From the NCBI GenBank assembly GCA_003024985.2, contig PXIH01S0000442.1: a DNA stretch of 13,174 nt; one strand, given 5' to 3'. The notes beneath the pieces were generated by a model. That model worked only from the letters and a program-made list of their open reading frames with translations. It was not told the DNA's origin and made no database searches. Positions within the stretch are counted from its first letter, which is position 1. Every line of letters begins with the position of its first letter. Shown one piece after another: positions 1 to 7,899 of this stretch. Made by a program: the position numbers and the translations under genes. The DNA is from Euperipatoides rowelli (Eukaryota; Onychophora; Udeonychophora; Euonychophora; Peripatopsidae).

Positions 1-11
1 ATATATAATCA

Positions 12-562
12 TCAGCCTTTATCAAGCTACTGCTGGATGAAGGCCTCCCCAAGATTTCTCCATTAATTTTTATCTTCAGCAATTTGTTTCCAACCATGTC
101 TTGAAAACTTTTTTATTTCATCCTCCCATCTGCTATTAAGTCTTTTTTGTAGTCATTTTCAGTCCCTTGTGATTCTTTTTAGTATTTGTCTACCTATTAT
201 CTTTTCTTCTTGATATATGCCCTTCCCATTTCCACTTTAGAATTTTTACTCTTTTAATAATATCAAACGTTGGTTACTGCTCTTATCCATTCAATCTGTT
301 GTCTACCTCTCAGGGTTACACCTATCATGCACCTTTCCATATTTCTTTGAGTTCTTTGTAGTTTTTGAATCATCTTTCCATTGAGTGTCCAAGTTTCAAT
401 TCCATATGTCATCACTGGTAGTACACACTGGTCTAAAACGTTCCTTTTGAGACGTAAAGTAAGTTTTCCTTTTAAATTAATATTTAATTTTCCAAAAGCA
501 CTCCAGCCCATTTTCATTCTTTTGTTGACTTCACACATCTGGTATTCACTTGTAATAATCAA
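12..562 (-). pseudogene. RTE ORF C-terminal region
   Basis: From 562 to 263 a 99-codon frame encodes VNKRMKMGWSAFGKL, then LDQCVLPVMTYGIETWTL and RTQRNMERCMIGVTLR. This is the conserved 'thumb and tail' section that follows the RT in RTE proteins. The homology continues below 262 in other frames: LKWKWEGHISRRKDNR, then RWEDEIKKFSRHGWKQIAED and WRNLGEAFIQQ, ending LDKG and a stop at 12-14. In-frame stops interrupt the tail at two places. The nucleotide string around 30-50 (TGCTGGATGAAGGCCT) is therefore coding sequence of the element, not an independent repeat. Confidence 0.87.
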
Positions 563-689
563 ATTGACCCAAATAAACAGAGTTATTGACCTCTTGAATT
601 ATAATATCATTCACTTCAATTACTTTAGGTTGCACATATTTGTTGAACATCAATTTGTTTTTTGCTAAATTCATTTTCAGGCCTTCTTG

Positions 690-960
690 TGAGCTAGCTT
701 TATTTAGGTCACATGATCTGTTTCTGGACTTGAAGCAAATAAGACAATATCATCAGCAAAACGTAGATGGTTCAAATATACTCCATTTATCCATAATCCA
801 GTATGATCCCAATCTAAACTTCAGCTGAAGACTTCTTAAAGTGTAGCTGTAAATAACTCTGGAGAGATTGTGTTACCTTGACAAACACCTTTTTTGATTT
901 GGATCTTGTTGGTGTCTTTATATAGTCTCACTGTGGATGTTAATATTGTTGATCAAATCA
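690..960 (-). pseudogene. RTE reverse transcriptase palm: VCQGN and FADD motifs
   Basis: Out of frame with the upstream RT fragment, the minus strand reads KKGVCQGNTISPELFTATL at about 840-915 (motif B, normally GVRQGDTISP) and then NHLRFADDIVLFASSPET at about 725-775. The FADD catalytic pair is encoded at 749-760. These are the motif B and motif C blocks of the polymerase active site. Two substitutions in motif B (R to C, D to N), a stop just after TATL and a stop after the FADD block show decay. Confidence 0.88.
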
Positions 961-988
961 ATATATGCTTTATTAATACCTTGTCTCT

Positions 989-1495
989 TTAGGGTATACA
1001 ATACAAATTGAGTATTATGTAATCAAAGGTTTTTTCAAAGTCCACAAATCCTATGTAAAGGTGACGTTCATATTCATTGCATCTTTGAATGACTTCTTGC
1101 ACTATTTGCAAGTGGTCCATAGTGCTAAATCCACTCCGGAAACCAGTTTGTTCTTTTGATTGAGCCTCATTCAATTCTTTTTGCAATCTATTTGTCAGAA
1201 CCTTGATGAAAATTTTATATATGACTGGTAACAAGCTTATAGGTCTGTAATTTTTAAGGTCGCTTTTATCACCATTCTTGAATAACAATATTACAACAGC
1301 ATTACTCCATCCAATTGGTATATTTCTTTGTTTTAAGAATTCTGTAAAACACTGAGTGAGTGCTTTTTCTAGTTCTTCACCACCTGCTTTTATAATATCA
1401 ATTGTTATGTTGTCTTCTCCTGGTGCCTTTCCATTCTTCATGTGTTTCACTGTATGCTTCAGCTCTTCTATAAGTACAGGTGGTACATCAATCAT
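989..1495 (-). pseudogene. RTE reverse transcriptase, fingers and motif A
   Basis: This is the longest open stretch of the element (168 codons from an internal Met). It contains KNGKAPGEDNI, then SNAVVILLFKNGDKSDLKNY followed by RPISLL, then EQTGFRSGFSTMDH, and ends in FVDFEKTFD, the catalytic motif A carrying the first aspartate. This order is the classic N-terminal half of a non-LTR reverse transcriptase and the exact wording is closest to RTE elements. The frame is lost soon after motif A, so the methionine at 1495 is only the first ATG of a surviving fragment, not a true start. Confidence 0.9.
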
Positions 1496-2034
1496 TGTGT
1501 CAGTTAAATAATTTTTGTTATCATTTTGATCTTCATCGTTAATGTTAGTATCATCGTATAGTGTTTTGTAAAATTCTTCAACTTTTTGAACAATAAATTC
1601 TTTATTTCTAATAATAGTCCATCTTTTCCTTTTATTGCTATTATTTCATTAACATTCGTTTAGTTGTTTTTTTTTCAAACTTTTATTTTCCTCAATTGTT
1701 TTCTTGGTCAAATCACAGTTGAATGCTCCTGTGTCCTCTGTAATGCATCTTTGTAATGTTTTGCAGAGCTCGACATATTCAATTTAAATCTTCCTTGTTT
1801 TTCATTTCATGTCACTTTTTCATTAGATTTTTAGTCTCTTGTGTTAGTTTCTCATCAAGTTTATTGTCTTTTGTACCAGCAATACATTTCGCAGCATATA
1901 AGACATTTTCTTTGATAATAAAGTTGATTTTTTTCCAAATCTTGTACTTCTTCCTGCATATCTACTAATGTGCTGAGTCTTTTTTCAGTTCTTGAAACTC
2001 ATGTACATGTTTCCTTATATTATCGGTACCAATT

Positions 2035-2229
2035 GACTGAAACTTTCCTTTCAAGTGCTGCATTTAGAATGGTATGACATCTTACTAGCCTGTGATCACT
2101 GCCTGTGTTGAATTGATTGAGTTTTGAGCTGTCTTGCATTATCTTCTTCTTGCTAGCAAGAATATAATCAATTTCATTCTTCACTCTGTTTGGTCTTCTC
2201 CAAGTCCATATCCTGTTTGGTTCTTTATT
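2035..2229 (-). pseudogene. RTE endonuclease domain, C-terminal fragment
   Basis: The minus strand encodes a segment with NRIWTWRRPN, then KNEIDYILASKK, then FNTGSDHRLVRC. The WTW, N-EIDYI and SDH blocks are the standard last motifs of the APE-like endonuclease of non-LTR retrotransposons; the SDH (codons at 2092-2100) contains the catalytic histidine. This nuclease nicks target DNA to prime reverse transcription. The frame closes at a stop shortly after the WYR residues near 2020. The N-terminal half of the domain, with the catalytic Asn/Glu blocks, is absent because the sequence breaks at the N/poly-G tract. Confidence 0.85.
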
Positions 2230-2252
2230 AAAACTGTGATTTTAAAGTAGCT

Positions 2253-2283
2253 ACCTTTTTTTTTNGGGGGGGGGGGGGGGGGG
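2253..2283. other. T-run, single N, 18-base G-run: probable assembly defect
   Basis: A run of T residues is followed by one N at 2265 and then 18 consecutive G residues (2266-2283). In a genome this AT-rich such a G-run is unexpected. It falls exactly where the RTE endonuclease homology stops. The simplest reading is a sequencing or gap-filling artefact, so the distance between the element and the downstream exon may be wrong here. Confidence 0.75.
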
Positions 2284-2575
2284 AATTTCTAATTTGCCTT
2301 CCTTGAAGATCACAGACTATATATTGTCAATAAATTCCACACTAAATAAAAATTGAGTTTCACACAAGGTATTGATGGCACAGTGATGAACCACAACAAA
2401 TGGTCATCATTACTCCTTATGGTAGCCAAATTGTGGAATTGATTTGAAATCACATTGATGCTGGTTAAGATAAAGTACAATGGCCCTCCATAGATAATAT
2501 TATTAATTACAGTTATTTCATTTATTTTCAAATATCATTTTTAAAATTTGATATATTTTTTTTACATTTTTGTAG
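2284..2575 (+). other. Intron sequence upstream of first visible reelin exon
   Basis: This is AT-rich sequence between the assembly defect and the first exon. I see no gene in it. It ends with a pyrimidine-rich tract (about 2555-2573) and the acceptor TTTTTGTAG at 2567-2575, a normal 3' splice site. A 73-codon minus-strand frame here resembles nothing I recognise and is taken as chance. Confidence 0.6.
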
Positions 2576-2834
2576 AACAATGCAGTTTTATATTAAATTG
2601 GGTTGCAATAAGCATCTTCCTAACTCCATTGAACAGCCTGTATTGTTGCAATATTCTACAAATGGGGGCATTTCTTGGAGTCTTGTAGAAGAATTTGATT
2701 TTAATGAAGAAAATTTCCTTGTTTCCTACATTGCTTTGCAATTACCAGAACAAGCTCAGACAAATGCTACTAGAATCCGCTGGTGGCAGCCTTCATTAAC
2801 TGGTGAATTTTTAGAAGACTGGGCTATTGATCAG
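2576..2834 (+). CDS. RELN: Reelin exon 1 of 5: repeat 5B subdomain
   Basis: The exon encodes 86 whole codons beginning T-MQFYIKLGC and ending DWAIDQ. It contains PVLLQYSTNGGISW (an Asp-box/BNR-type block), a central beta-strand region, and TRIRWWQPS followed by WAIDQ. This order is diagnostic for a reelin B subrepeat, and the wording is closest to repeat 5 of vertebrate reelin as I remember it. Reelin is a large secreted glycoprotein that signals through lipoprotein receptors in vertebrates. The acceptor is TTTTTGTAG and the donor CAG|GTATGA. The exon enters with one base of a split codon and leaves in phase 0. Reading past the donor gives a stop after one codon, confirming the border. The N-terminal part of the subrepeat lies on an exon outside the window. 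Confidence 0.95.
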
Positions 2835-2917
2835 GTATGACTGAATTGTATATTTATTTCCCTTTATAATTTACAGTATACATATAATGTTTTAGTAGAG
2901 AGAAAATCTATTTTTAG
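2835..2917 (+). other. RELN: Very short reelin intron (83 bp)
   Basis: This intron sits between exons 1 and 2, in phase 0, with GTATGA donor and TATTTTTAG acceptor. It is AT-rich with no inserted element. At 83 bases it is near the lower range for many animals and contrasts with the neighbouring introns of about 2.0, 1.6 and 6.1 kb, all of which hold repeats. Confidence 0.9.
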
Positions 2918-3059
2918 ATTTTTATTGGAGGAGATGTCAATGGTATTCCAATATTAAGTGATGATTTTGCTTATGTCCAAGAAACAAACTGGGTTCTTTT
3001 ACCTGGAAGTCGTTTAGAGCCTGTATGCATGGAAAAGCAAAATGTACTAAGTTTTAGTG
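2918..3059 (+). CDS. RELN: Reelin exon 2 of 5: end of 5B, start of 6A
   Basis: After an 83-bp intron, the acceptor TATTTTTAG leads into IFIGGDVNGIPILSDDF, then NWVLLPGSRLEPVC and NVLSFSG. IxIGG closes the B subrepeat that began on the preceding exon. DDF...W...C...L.FSG is the usual opening of the next A subrepeat (here repeat 6A). The joined protein reads WAIDQ-IFIGG, matching the reelin family across the junction. The exon is 142 bases, enters in phase 0 and leaves after one base of a glycine codon at the donor G|GTAAGTAG. Confidence 0.94.
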
Positions 3060-3254
3060 GTAAGTAGTTTTGCTATCTAATCCTTTTAAATATGATGGTA
3101 TTTCTAAGATATTTCAATATAGTTAACTAAATTACTGTTTAGGATTTTTTACAATCCTTCCATTGTAAAAACAATTTACTGTACAGCTAAAGAAATATAT
3201 ATTTGTAGACTGAATGATGTTTTTAAAAAGGACTTAAAAGAAAAAGAAAAATAT

Positions 3255-3317
3255 ACCTGCAGGTAACCCACATTTACCTGCAGATAACCCATTTTTACCT
3301 GCAGGTAAACCACATTT
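3255..3317. repeat. 21-bp minisatellite, three units (copy 1)
   Basis: Units at 3255-3275, 3276-3296 and 3297-3317 share the form ACCTGCAG(G/A)TAACCCA with a T-rich end. Units 1 and 3 contain the palindrome ACCTGCAGGT; unit 2 has one change in it. The array recurs identically at 3613-3675 inside the second copy of the 358-bp duplication. Confidence 0.92.
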
Positions 3318-3612
3318 AACATTCCACAAGCCATAATAAATTTATTATAATACATTAATTTTCTAATTTTATTTAAATTGAATTATCAATACAATAGTTA
3401 AAAAGTAATTTTTGTATAGTACATTGTATTTATATAGTGTAGATTATTGTTGATTTTACTGTACGTTACATTTTTCACTAAATATCATCCATAACAATAA
3501 TTTGTTTAGCTTTGCTAGCATAAGTTCTGAATACCTTACTTAACCGAGAATTTCATGTAACATTATTCAGAATGATGTTTTTAAAAAGGACTTAAAAGAA
3601 AAAGAAAAATAT

Positions 3613-3675
3613 ACCTGCAGGTAACCCACATTTACCTGCAGATAACCCATTTTTACCTGCAGGTAAACCACATTT
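3613..3675. repeat. 21-bp minisatellite, three units (copy 2)
   Basis: This is the same three-unit array as at 3255-3317, displaced by exactly 358 bases as part of the larger tandem duplication. Units are 3613-3633, 3634-3654 and 3655-3675. Confidence 0.92.
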
Positions 3676-3927
3676 AACATTCCACAAGCCATAATAAATT
3701 TATTATAATACATTAATTTTCTAATTTTATTTAAATTGAATTATCAATACAATAGTTAAAAAGTAATTTTTGTATAGTACATTGTATTTATATAGTGTAG
3801 ATTATTGTTGATTTTACTGTACGTTACATTTTTCACTAAATATCATCCATAACAATAATTTGTTTAGCTTTGCTAGCATAAGTTCTGAATACCTTACTTA
3901 ACCGAGAATTTCATGTAACATTATTCA

Positions 3928-5077
3928 ACCATGAACACACCCTCAGCATTAAAAGGACAGATGGAGTAGGGAGGGGGCTGTATAAAGATAGGATTGTCTT
4001 ACACATTATGGAATTCAACAATAAATAGGACTATAGGAATCCAATAATAATTAAGCACAAATTCTGGATTCATAAAATTCAGTTATAAAATGTTTGAGTC
4101 TTAGCTTTGACATTTTATTGATATATTAATAGGCTATTGCCTTCTTAATTGATTTTTATCAACACCTCCTGTAGAAATAATGCATGTCTGCCAAATTAAT
4201 AGTGTTCCCATAATTTTATTTATTATCTTGGTCTTGGTGTTTTTATAATTCTATTTTTTTTTTTTTTGTATCATAATTGTATAAAAGTATATATAGAACA
4301 TCAAGGAATTTAGTCAAAATAAAAACAGTGAGAGGAAGAAAAGGTCCCAATTGTTTTAACTATCAAAGAAAATCTTTTCATACAACTGCAAACAAAAATA
4401 GAAATGAAGGTATAGATAACACTATCACAATGTGATCTATTATAATATATGTGCTTGTATTTATTTACAACATACACTATTGGTTCATGGAAAAACTCAC
4501 TTTATTATGTAAATTCTACAAGCTAAACAAATCTAATTAACAAGCAACAGTGAAAAAACCTTTGAATGAAAGAAATTCAACTGTAAAACAATATTTTACT
4601 TGAAACATATTTCAGCATGAGGCAAATAAGTACCACATTGACGATCATAACCAAAGCTAGGGCTGATTACCAAATTTAATTTGGCATTGTAAAAGTATTG
4701 TGAATCTATTTATTTGTTGAAATCTTTATTTTGTTCATTAATAGTTGTATTATTCAGTCATATGAAGAGTAAAAATGAAATTATAACAAGTTATCAATAA
4801 AGAAGTGAAAATAAATATTTCATTAGTCTTCAAACACAACTTTCCTATTCTTAATCAAATTGTAATCATTTATGTTGTAACAAATTGAAATTTTCTGTCA
4901 ATATTTCCCTTTCACGTTGTTAAATATATTGGAATTTATTTAAGACATTTCCATCCCCATTGTAAACAACATGACTGGACTTGCTTATTACAGGTATGAC
5001 AATCCTTATAAGGACTAGGTTAGAATATAAAATATAGATTAGGGAAGAGATTCAAGAATATTTTTATTTTATTACAG
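3928..5077 (+). other. Remainder of reelin intron between exons 2 and 3
   Basis: This is AT-rich intron sequence with short T- and A-runs (for example 4255-4267). I find no open frame with recognisable motifs, no RNA gene and no clear terminal repeats. It ends in TTTTATTTTATTACAG, a good polypyrimidine tract and acceptor. Confidence 0.6.
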
Positions 5078-5185
5078 GAAATGATGATAAGCGATATGCA
5101 ATTACAACTGATGTTATGAGTTCGGAATTCACCTACATCCAATTTGATATTTATCTTGGCTGTAAAGATACTGGAGATTGCTATT
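5078..5185 (+). CDS. RELN: Reelin exon 3 of 5: repeat 6A core, first cysteine pair
   Basis: The exon is 108 bases long, entering and leaving in phase 1. It encodes NDDKRYAITTDVMSSEFTYI, then QFDIYLGCKDTGDCY. RY-..TTD.....F.QFD and C-x5-C are characteristic of reelin A subrepeats. The first residues align with the segment around Lys2360 of mammalian reelin, one of two lysines reported as essential for ApoER2/VLDLR contact. The acceptor is ATTACAG and the donor TATT|GTAAGAT. Because the exon length is a multiple of three, skipping it would keep frame. Confidence 0.93.
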
Positions 5186-5607
5186 GTAAGATATATTTAT
5201 TTGTTGAATATATATCATCAATATAATTCTAAGTTGTATACTATTTTTAAAGTTTCTTTAATTTTATATTATTTATAAATTTGTTGATGACATGCGCAGC
5301 TTTTAGAGAAAAAATTATCCTGAATCAGATGAAATCATTTGTTCTCATAAACGATATTTGTAATTATTCAGAGAAAGTATAGTTTTCATTTTAGATTTCA
5401 TTTTTATATAATTTTATCATTTTTACATTATTATTTCTGATTTTTTTAATTATTTAAACTTCATGCTAATAACTATATATTATAATGTAGTATCTGGAAG
5501 ACCACTTTCTGGTGAAGAAACCAATTATTAGTAGCCTAAATAAATAATGCTTACATGTTTGTCCACTAAAACAATATGTTTCTTATTCAAATAAGCCAAA
5601 ATTAATC
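5186..5607 (+). other. Intron sequence before the 5.6-6.6 kb repeat element
   Basis: This is AT-rich sequence following the exon 3 donor GTAAGATAT. Nothing gene-like is seen in it. Confidence 0.55.
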
Positions 5608-5978
5608 CAGTAGGGGTAAAGTAGGGTAATAGCACACTGTGGGGAACAGCGCACAGCCTGTTATCTAGAAAATTATTCTAGATGGCAGCACTTTCATATC
5701 AATTTTGTAATTAACTTGATCTCAAAGTTTCATGATTAAAAGCATTACAGAAGTGCAATGATTCTTAATGGACAAAATGAAGTATTTCTATTTTATAGTT
5801 TTGAGTTCTATTTAAAGCTAAATTTACATTCACTTGACTGCTTTTTTTGTACAAGTTAAATAGAAAATATTATAAAGTAGGAATTTCATATAAAATAGTT
5901 TATATTTGATCACATAGACAGATTTCAATAATATAAATAATAACCGCAGGAAGAAAAAACAGGTAAAGTATGGTTATG

Positions 5979-6039
5979 TGGGGCAATAGCACACAATTGT
6001 ATGTGGGGGAAATAGCAACTTTTGTATGCTATTGCCCCA
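5979..6039. repeat. Inverted repeat, perfect 13-bp arms
   Basis: TGGGGCAATAGCA at 5979-5991 is exactly complementary to TGCTATTGCCCCA at 6027-6039, with a 35-base spacer. A further degenerate copy of the motif lies in the spacer. The arms are subterminal copies of the repeat found at the ends of the surrounding element. Confidence 0.88.
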
Positions 6040-6348
6040 AATACAAGATTTCATTTATTTTATTTTTTTTAACAAATATATAATTTTTATTAAAATAACA
6101 CACAAGGTAAAAAAAAAAAGGGTAATTTAAAGCTGTTTATTTAATATTAAAGTTATTTTTTTTTTTTTGGTAATTATTTATTACATATTAACAATTTTAC
6201 CAATATCCCAGTGAAAGATGAATTAAATGTCAGCTGCATTGCTCTATAAATGATGTCATCTAGCTTTTACATATGACAAGAATATATGAAAGAATTATAA
6301 CTGTAACTTGTGTAGCTCAAACTAAATCATTATTGAAGTTATAGAGTT

Positions 6349-6378
6349 GCTATTGCCCCATAGCATAGGGGTAATAGC
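6349..6378. repeat. Inverted repeat, 11-bp arms with one mismatch
   Basis: GCTATTGCCCC (6349-6359) faces GGGGTAATAGC (6368-6378) across an 8-base spacer. One position mismatches. These are again copies of the GGGGYAATAGC motif, arranged head to head. Confidence 0.85.
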
Positions 6379-6760
6379 ATTTAGTAACATTTTACAAATT
6401 TGCATATAAAAATAATTTCAAAATAATTTATTGTTCTAATACTTTGAAAATACTAATACAGATAACTAAACTTTGATTAAAACAATAAATATTTAAGTTC
6501 AAATATTTTGAGTACTATGACCCAGGAATTAGAGGTGTGTGTTATTACCCCTTCCCCAGGCTGTAATTATATTGTGTACAATGCCAATATTATTGTAAAT
6601 AACTCACAGTAACAGACTCACTTTATATTAGCTTTTGTTTCCAATGCTGGATAATATTTAAATGAGTTGAAACATTTTTTTAAATGTTAATAAATGAAAA
6701 AAACATGAATTCATATTTGGAAGACATTTTGTTTACAATATTCCCTTTATTTTGATACAG

Positions 6761-6929
6761 CTGTGCAGTTGGATTATTCAACGGATCTAGGAAAGACATG
6801 GACTTTACTTGAGCAGGAGTGTACCCCTGGGAAAATGACTTGCTCTGAATTTTATCAAGGGACCAAATATACTTCTGATGTTTATTATGGCAAGAATAGA
6901 ATTACAATTCCTTTGCCTCCACATTCGAG
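6761..6929 (+). CDS. RELN: Reelin exon 4 of 5: repeat 6A Asp-box and second cysteine pair
   Basis: Joined to the previous exon, this reads SVQLDYSTDLGKTWTLLEQE, then CTPGKMTC, and ends RITIPLPPHSR. STDLGKTW is a textbook Asp-box (BNR) motif. C-x6-C matches the second cysteine pair of reelin A subrepeats, and RITxPLPxxxR is the conserved strand before the ATRFRW block. The acceptor is TTTGATACAG and the donor CGAG|GTAATC. The exon enters in phase 1 and leaves in phase 2. The following intron is by far the largest in the window and is full of transposons. Confidence 0.95.
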
Positions 6930-7529
6930 GTAATCTATTAAAACTTCAGATCTTTGTTTACTTATTTTATGACTAAATTATATCAGAAAAAAATTCATGG
7001 CTAATGGATCTACCAATTGGTGTACCATATTGTTCCTATTTATTCCTGTTGTAATTTTTTTTGTATTGTTTTTAAATATGAAAGCAAATAAGTTGGTGTG
7101 ATGTATTATTATGTTAGTTAAAATGAGCATTGTCTTTTAAATAACTACTTGTCAAATGATTCTTCAAGTAATAATTAGTTTATTTAATGCTGTGAGTAGT
7201 GCAACTGGAGGCATCTTGATAGATCATCTGGAGGTTTGTTTAGACCAATGTTATATTAATTTATTTTTTTCTTGTACACTACTTATGTCTTGGAATAAAT
7301 TATTATCTTCTCATATATTCTGTGGCCTTGAGATTACAATAAAATGCAATGAGGATACATGAGATCTTTATTATGACAATTGTTCAAATTTATATTGAGC
7401 ATAGATTTTTTAAAAGAATGTTTGCAGATTTTTAAGAAGTCTACAATAAATTATATTAAAAACATTTTAACATTCTGGTAGAGGAAGTAGAAGATGATTT
7501 ATTGTGATATTTTTATTTTCCTATGTTTG
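6930..7529 (+). other. Intron sequence before the Tx1-like LINE
   Basis: This is the start of the 6.1-kb intron after exon 4 (donor GTAATC). It is AT-rich without recognisable motifs. A 68-codon + strand frame at 7156-7362 resembles no protein I know and is regarded as chance. Confidence 0.55.
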
Positions 7530-7563
7530 TTTTTTTTTTTTTTTTGTCTTAGTAAAACAAACA

Positions 7564-7601
7564 TTTAAGTTTATTGTTAATTCTTTAACAACAAACTTAA
7601 A
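7564..7601 (-). other. 3' stem-loop of the Tx1-like LINE
   Basis: Arms at 7564-7580 and 7585-7601 are complementary over 17 positions with one exception, around a 4-base loop. In the minus-strand RNA, which is the LINE sense strand, the exception becomes a G-U wobble, so all 17 positions can pair. The hairpin ends 18 bases before the A tail. 3' stem-loops near the end of LINE RNA are known recognition elements for the reverse transcriptase in some clades; that role here is inferred. Confidence 0.75.
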
Positions 7602-7899
7602 TTAAATTAATAATAAAAAAAATTAAAACGAATTATGAAATGTTTGACATATTTTAATTTATTATTTTTTTCTTTTATTAAATAGAAAAGTAAATCAAAT
7701 TTACAACTTCAAATTTCTACAAGAATCAATTTTTCATTTAGAACAACATACAAAAAAAAATTATCTTCTTATATGATAAAAAAAACTAGGACTTAAATTA
7801 CTTAAACAAATCCTTATATAAAGTACACAAAACATTATTATACAGTGTAGGCTAATAATCGCCGTTTGCCCATGACAATCAAATCCCCTTTTCACTACA

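Larger units (their letters stand above)
1..2264 (-). mobile_element. RTE-clade non-LTR retrotransposon remnant, antisense to host gene
   Basis: Reading the minus strand from 2264 to 1 gives, in order, the C-terminal part of an APE-type endonuclease, a reverse transcriptase and the long C-terminal region typical of RTE elements. The pieces are spread over several frames with stops, so the copy is dead. The last coding codons run to a stop at 12-14, and the strand then reads TGATGATTATATAT, matching the short TGA-rich tail usual for RTE elements. The 5' part of the element is missing: it meets a T-run, an N and a G-run at 2253-2283. The element lies in the intron upstream of the first reelin exon. 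Assignment to RTE rests on the motif set described in the sub-entries; subfamily is not resolved. Confidence 0.88.
3212..3927. repeat. Perfect 358-bp tandem duplication
   Basis: Copy 1 is 3212-3569 and copy 2 is 3570-3927; I compared them line by line and saw no difference. The copies are directly adjacent, with no spacer. They lie in the phase-1 intron between reelin exons 2 and 3, away from both splice sites. The unit is AT-rich, has no convincing open frame, and carries three 21-bp minisatellite units near its start. Identity over 358 bases in non-coding DNA means a very recent duplication or an assembly artefact. Confidence 0.95.
5608..6563. mobile_element. Probable non-autonomous DNA transposon with GGGGYAATAGCACAC repeats
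   Basis: The left end, CAGTAGGGGTAAAGTAGGG then TAATAGCACAC (5608-5637), pairs imperfectly with the right end read on the minus strand, CAGCCTGGGGAAGGGGTAAT then AACACAC (6537-6563). Both start with CAG and share GGGG, AAG and GGGTAATARCACAC, giving terminal inverted repeats of about 27-30 bp with small gaps. Inside, related motifs recur at 5978-5994, 6002-6018, 6027-6039, 6347-6360 and 6368-6379, in both orientations. The interior is very AT-rich with no open frame, so the element cannot encode a transposase. I could not find a convincing target-site duplication, so the borders are provisional. It sits wholly in the reelin intron between exons 3 and 4. Confidence 0.6.

Noticed and set aside
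381-828. Two overlapping + strand open frames (95 and 62 codons)
   Set aside because: They lie opposite the RTE coding strand, whose minus-strand motifs are clear; the + translations match nothing.
1756-1968. A 70-codon + strand frame rich in Phe and Ser
   Set aside because: It is antisense to the RTE region between endonuclease and RT and is compositionally a T-rich shadow.
2310-2531. A 73-codon minus-strand frame upstream of exon 1
   Set aside because: No motif and no family resemblance; the endonuclease homology stops at the N, so it was not added to the RTE element.
3255-3675. Short regularly spaced palindromic repeats considered as a CRISPR-like array
   Set aside because: The units are contiguous with no unique spacers, the locus is an animal intron, and the second set is only the duplicate of the first.
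5608-6563. The hairpin-rich block considered as a structured non-coding RNA gene or miRNA cluster
   Set aside because: The arms are copies of the element's terminal motif, are too short for miRNA precursors, and the inverted ends fit a transposon better.
5600-6571. ATTAATC / TAATTATA flanks as an 8-bp hAT-type target duplication for the GGGGYAATAGC element
   Set aside because: The two flanks do not match in register, so no superfamily assignment was made.
7156-7362. A 68-codon + strand frame with possible membrane-like stretches
   Set aside because: The hydrophobicity comes from AT-rich codons, there is no splice logic linking it to reelin, and the protein is not recognisable.
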